The notes beneath the pieces were generated by a model. That model ran no database searches, was not told where the DNA came from, and saw only the letters and a list, made by a program, of their open reading frames with translations. Positions 62,093 to 64,000 of a stretch of 64,000 nucleotides of DNA are shown here, one piece after another. The position numbers and the translations under genes are program-made. Source of the DNA: Gimesia aquarii (GTDB taxonomy: Bacteria > Planctomycetota > Planctomycetia > Planctomycetales > Planctomycetaceae); assembly GCF_007748175.1 (NCBI RefSeq), contig NZ_CP037422.1, positions 1,998,411-2,062,410 of the forward strand. Reading direction: 5' to 3'. The stretch's first letter is position 1, and each line of letters opens with the position of its first letter.

Positions 62093-63877
62093 CTATGACA
62101 TCCCCATGATTTTCCAATTTGCTTTTGGTAGGAAATCTGGGGTGGGAGTGAAGACATAAATATTCTCGTTGGGGTCAATAGCAAACAACATCAAACGAGC
62201 TTCACCTTGTCGCTCAAGATAATCATCGTATGAAAATTCTTCCGTCAGCAATGTAGTTTTCATTTCTGCACCATCGATTAAACGTTTTTCCAGATCTTCG
62301 TATGAAATCGTTTCATCGAATAGAATTCGCCCTCCATATTTGAAACTCGATTTCTCTTCTGCTTTTCCATTTTGTGGTTGGTGATTGCGAATGCTATAAA
62401 TAAACTTAGGCCCGAATTCCAATCGAAAGTATTGAGCGGCTAATGCGTTCAATTCAATATGCGACGACATTGCCAAAAGATGCCCTATACCAGTCAAATT
62501 CAGATGGCGCTCAGCGTGTTCTGAAACGGGGTTCCCCCAATAGGCATATAAGCCCTTCAACTTTGCTTTCGTGACAGAAGACCAGTCTTGATCTGTCAGT
62601 AATGTTCTAAAGCCGTTGTTCATTAATTCCTTAGCAATAGTTTGAGTCACAATATTAACACCAATAATGAGAAAACCTTTAGGATCTGGCTCAGCGACCT
62701 TTAAGGCTTTAGCAATTGGTCTGGCTGTGACACTTTGCAGTAATACCGTTCCAATAATCACAAAAAAAGTGAGTGGAACCATTTGGGATGCCTGTGCGTA
62801 ACCGATTGATTCCAGCTTGATAGCAAACAGCGCTGAAATAGCAGCTGCAATAATGCCTCGGGGAGCAATCCATGACAAGAGGTGACGTTCGGCTACAGTC
62901 AATTTTGATCCAAGAGCGCAGAGATGCACACTCAAAGGACGAGCTAACAATTGAATGATAATGAAGATACCGACAGCAGGCCAACCAAGATCAATAAAAG
63001 CACTAAGGTTCAATCTCGCTGCTAGTAAAATAAAAAGTATTGAAACCAAAAGAATACTGAGAGTTTCCTTAAAATCCAGAATGTCTTCGAGCTTCAACGA
63101 TTTCATGTTGGCCAACCAGATACCCATCACAGTCACAGAAAGCAATCCTGATTCAGCTTCAAGCAGATTAGACACCGCAAAGATAATGCATACAAATGCC
63201 AATGCCGCAATGTTATGAAGATATTGTGGAATCCAATATTTCTTTAAAAGGAATCCGAAACAAAACCCTCCGGCAATACCAAACAAAACTCCGATAAGTA
63301 GAATCTTTCCAAATACAATCGACCCTGCTAAAAAGCCATCATCTGCTCCTCCGGCAACAATAAATTCAAATACCAACACAGCCAGAATCGCACCAATAGG
63401 ATCAATCAAGATTCCTTCCCATTGCAAAATATTAGCAACATTCTCTTTGGGGCGTACCGTTCGTAACATTGGCATAATCACTGTAGGACCTGTGACAACC
63501 ATGAGGGCTCCAAAAAGAAATGAGACTTCCCAGGAAAACCCAAGTAGTACGCGTGTTGCAATCGCAACGACCATCCAGGTAATTAATACTCCAAAGGTGA
63601 TCAAATTGCGTATCACTTGTGCTAATCCAGGAATATCCTGAAATTTTAAAGTCAAGCTGCCTTCAAAAAGAATAACTGCGACTGCCAGGGAAACAAATGG
63701 GAAAAGCAGGTCACCAAATAATTGATCTGGCTGAAGCCATTGCATTACTGGGCCAGCCACAATTCCTACTGGTAATAAAAAAATAATCGCGGGAAGTTTC
63801 ACACGCCAGGCAATCCATTGACATGCCATAGCGGCAAGAAGGATGCATGCTAGTGACATAATTGCATGTTCGCCCAT
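62093..63877 (-). CDS. CPA-type cation/proton antiporter with cytoplasmic RCK-like domain
   Basis: A 594-residue protein; AGGAAG stands 6 bp before ATG. Residues about 1-395 carry some 12 membrane helices with CPA1 (NhaP-like) marks: LPAIIFLLPVGIVAGP, LFPFVSLAVAVILFEGSLTL and GALMVVTGPTVIMPMLRTVRP, then ILQWEGILIDPIGAILAVLVFEF with the paired acidic residues of the ion site. The C-terminal part (about 400-594) has a Rossmann-like start (FLIIGVNIVTQTIAKELMNNGFRTLLTD) as in TrkA-N/RCK domains, but the usual GxGxxG is GVNIVT, so nucleotide binding is doubtful. It exchanges Na+ or K+ for protons across the inner membrane. It is convergent with the PhoD-like gene. Confidence 0.9.
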   Translation of the reverse strand: MGEHAIMSLACILLAAMACQWIAWRVKLPAIIFLLPVGIVAGPVMQWLQPDQLFGDLLFPFVSLAVAVILFEGSLTLKFQDIPGLAQVIRNLITFGVLITWMVVAIATRVLLGFSWEVSFLFGALMVVTGPTVIMPMLRTVRPKENVANILQWEGILIDPIGAILAVLVFEFIVAGGADDGFLAGSIVFGKILLIGVLFGIAGGFCFGFLLKKYWIPQYLHNIAALAFVCIIFAVSNLLEAESGLLSVTVMGIWLANMKSLKLEDILDFKETLSILLVSILFILLAARLNLSAFIDLGWPAVGIFIIIQLLARPLSVHLCALGSKLTVAERHLLSWIAPRGIIAAAISALFAIKLESIGYAQASQMVPLTFFVIIGTVLLQSVTARPIAKALKVAEPDPKGFLIIGVNIVTQTIAKELMNNGFRTLLTDQDWSSVTKAKLKGLYAYWGNPVSEHAERHLNLTGIGHLLAMSSHIELNALAAQYFRLEFGPKFIYSIRNHQPQNGKAEEKSSFKYGGRILFDETISYEDLEKRLIDGAEMKTTLLTEEFSYDDYLERQGEARLMLFAIDPNENIYVFTPTPDFLPKANWKIMGMS

Positions 63878-64000
63878 CGTGACTTCCTGTTGTCTGTTTT
63901 ACTTTAAAAATCTGTTTCATTGCTTCGCAGTGATTTGTGTGACCCAAGCGTAATTTTAACCAGACATCTTGACATGATAGAACCGTGTGGTCTAGTTGGA
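63878..64000. other. Right end of window, no gene seen
   Basis: Only upstream sequence of the antiporter gene is present; its promoter is expected here. Confidence 0.4.

Overview
The window looks like chromosomal DNA from a planctomycete, probably order Planctomycetales with a moderate GC content. The evidence is a set of families that occur together almost only there: a PSCyt1/DUF1549/DUF1553 cytochrome-type protein followed by its DUF1501 partner, a DUF1559 prepilin-like protein followed by a small lipoprotein, a TIGR03009-like secreted protein, neutral ceramidase-like and SASA esterases, and a full set of general secretion genes. BamD-like and LptE-like genes at the left edge indicate a diderm envelope. 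I cannot name the species from sequence alone.

Layout. 1-4.6 kb: envelope assembly (BamD-like, LptE-like), a LolA-like/PASTA secreted protein, smpB, and a membrane protein. 5-10.8 kb: DUF1549 + DUF1501 pair closed by a strong terminator, then a SASA-type esterase. 10.8-12.2 kb: a U32 protein of the TrhP (YegQ) type. 12.2-32.8 kb, all on the minus strand: a type II secretion / type IV pilus-like cluster. In transcription order it reads: a secretin-N-domain protein without a barrel, gspE, gspF, gspG, gspH, gspI, gspJ, gspK, a PilM-PilN (GspL-like) fusion, a PilO-PilP (GspM-GspC-like) fusion, the true secretin gspD, a lipoprotein coupled to it, and a BON protein. A divergent EF-hand protein faces the head of this cluster. 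34-45.7 kb: an unknown secreted protein, a 1113-residue membrane/spermidine-synthase-like fusion, an M28 peptidase with two PDZ domains, a ceramidase-like enzyme, and the DUF1559/lipoprotein pair. 45.9-49.1 kb: an orphan DNA methyltransferase, an AT-rich stretch with two inverted relics of one coding sequence, and small genes. 49.1-56.7 kb, minus strand: acyl-AMP ligase, FAD/NAD(P)-binding protein, YciA-type thioesterase, pyruvate decarboxylase and malic enzyme. 57.3-63.9 kb: a double alpha/beta-hydrolase, a PhoD-like phosphatase and a cation/proton antiporter.

How the parts may work together. The secretion cluster has motor, platform, five pseudopilins, alignment proteins and outer-membrane channel; only a prepilin peptidase is missing from the window. 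Its alignment subcomplex is arranged as in type IV pili (M-N-O-P-Q) but with the proteins fused in pairs, and the cluster begins with a secretin-like protein that has lost the channel domain. These are the most unusual features of the window. Malic enzyme next to a Zymomonas-type pyruvate decarboxylase suggests a malate to pyruvate to acetaldehyde route, which is inference. No rRNA, tRNA, CRISPR array, intact insertion sequence or prophage was recognised by eye.
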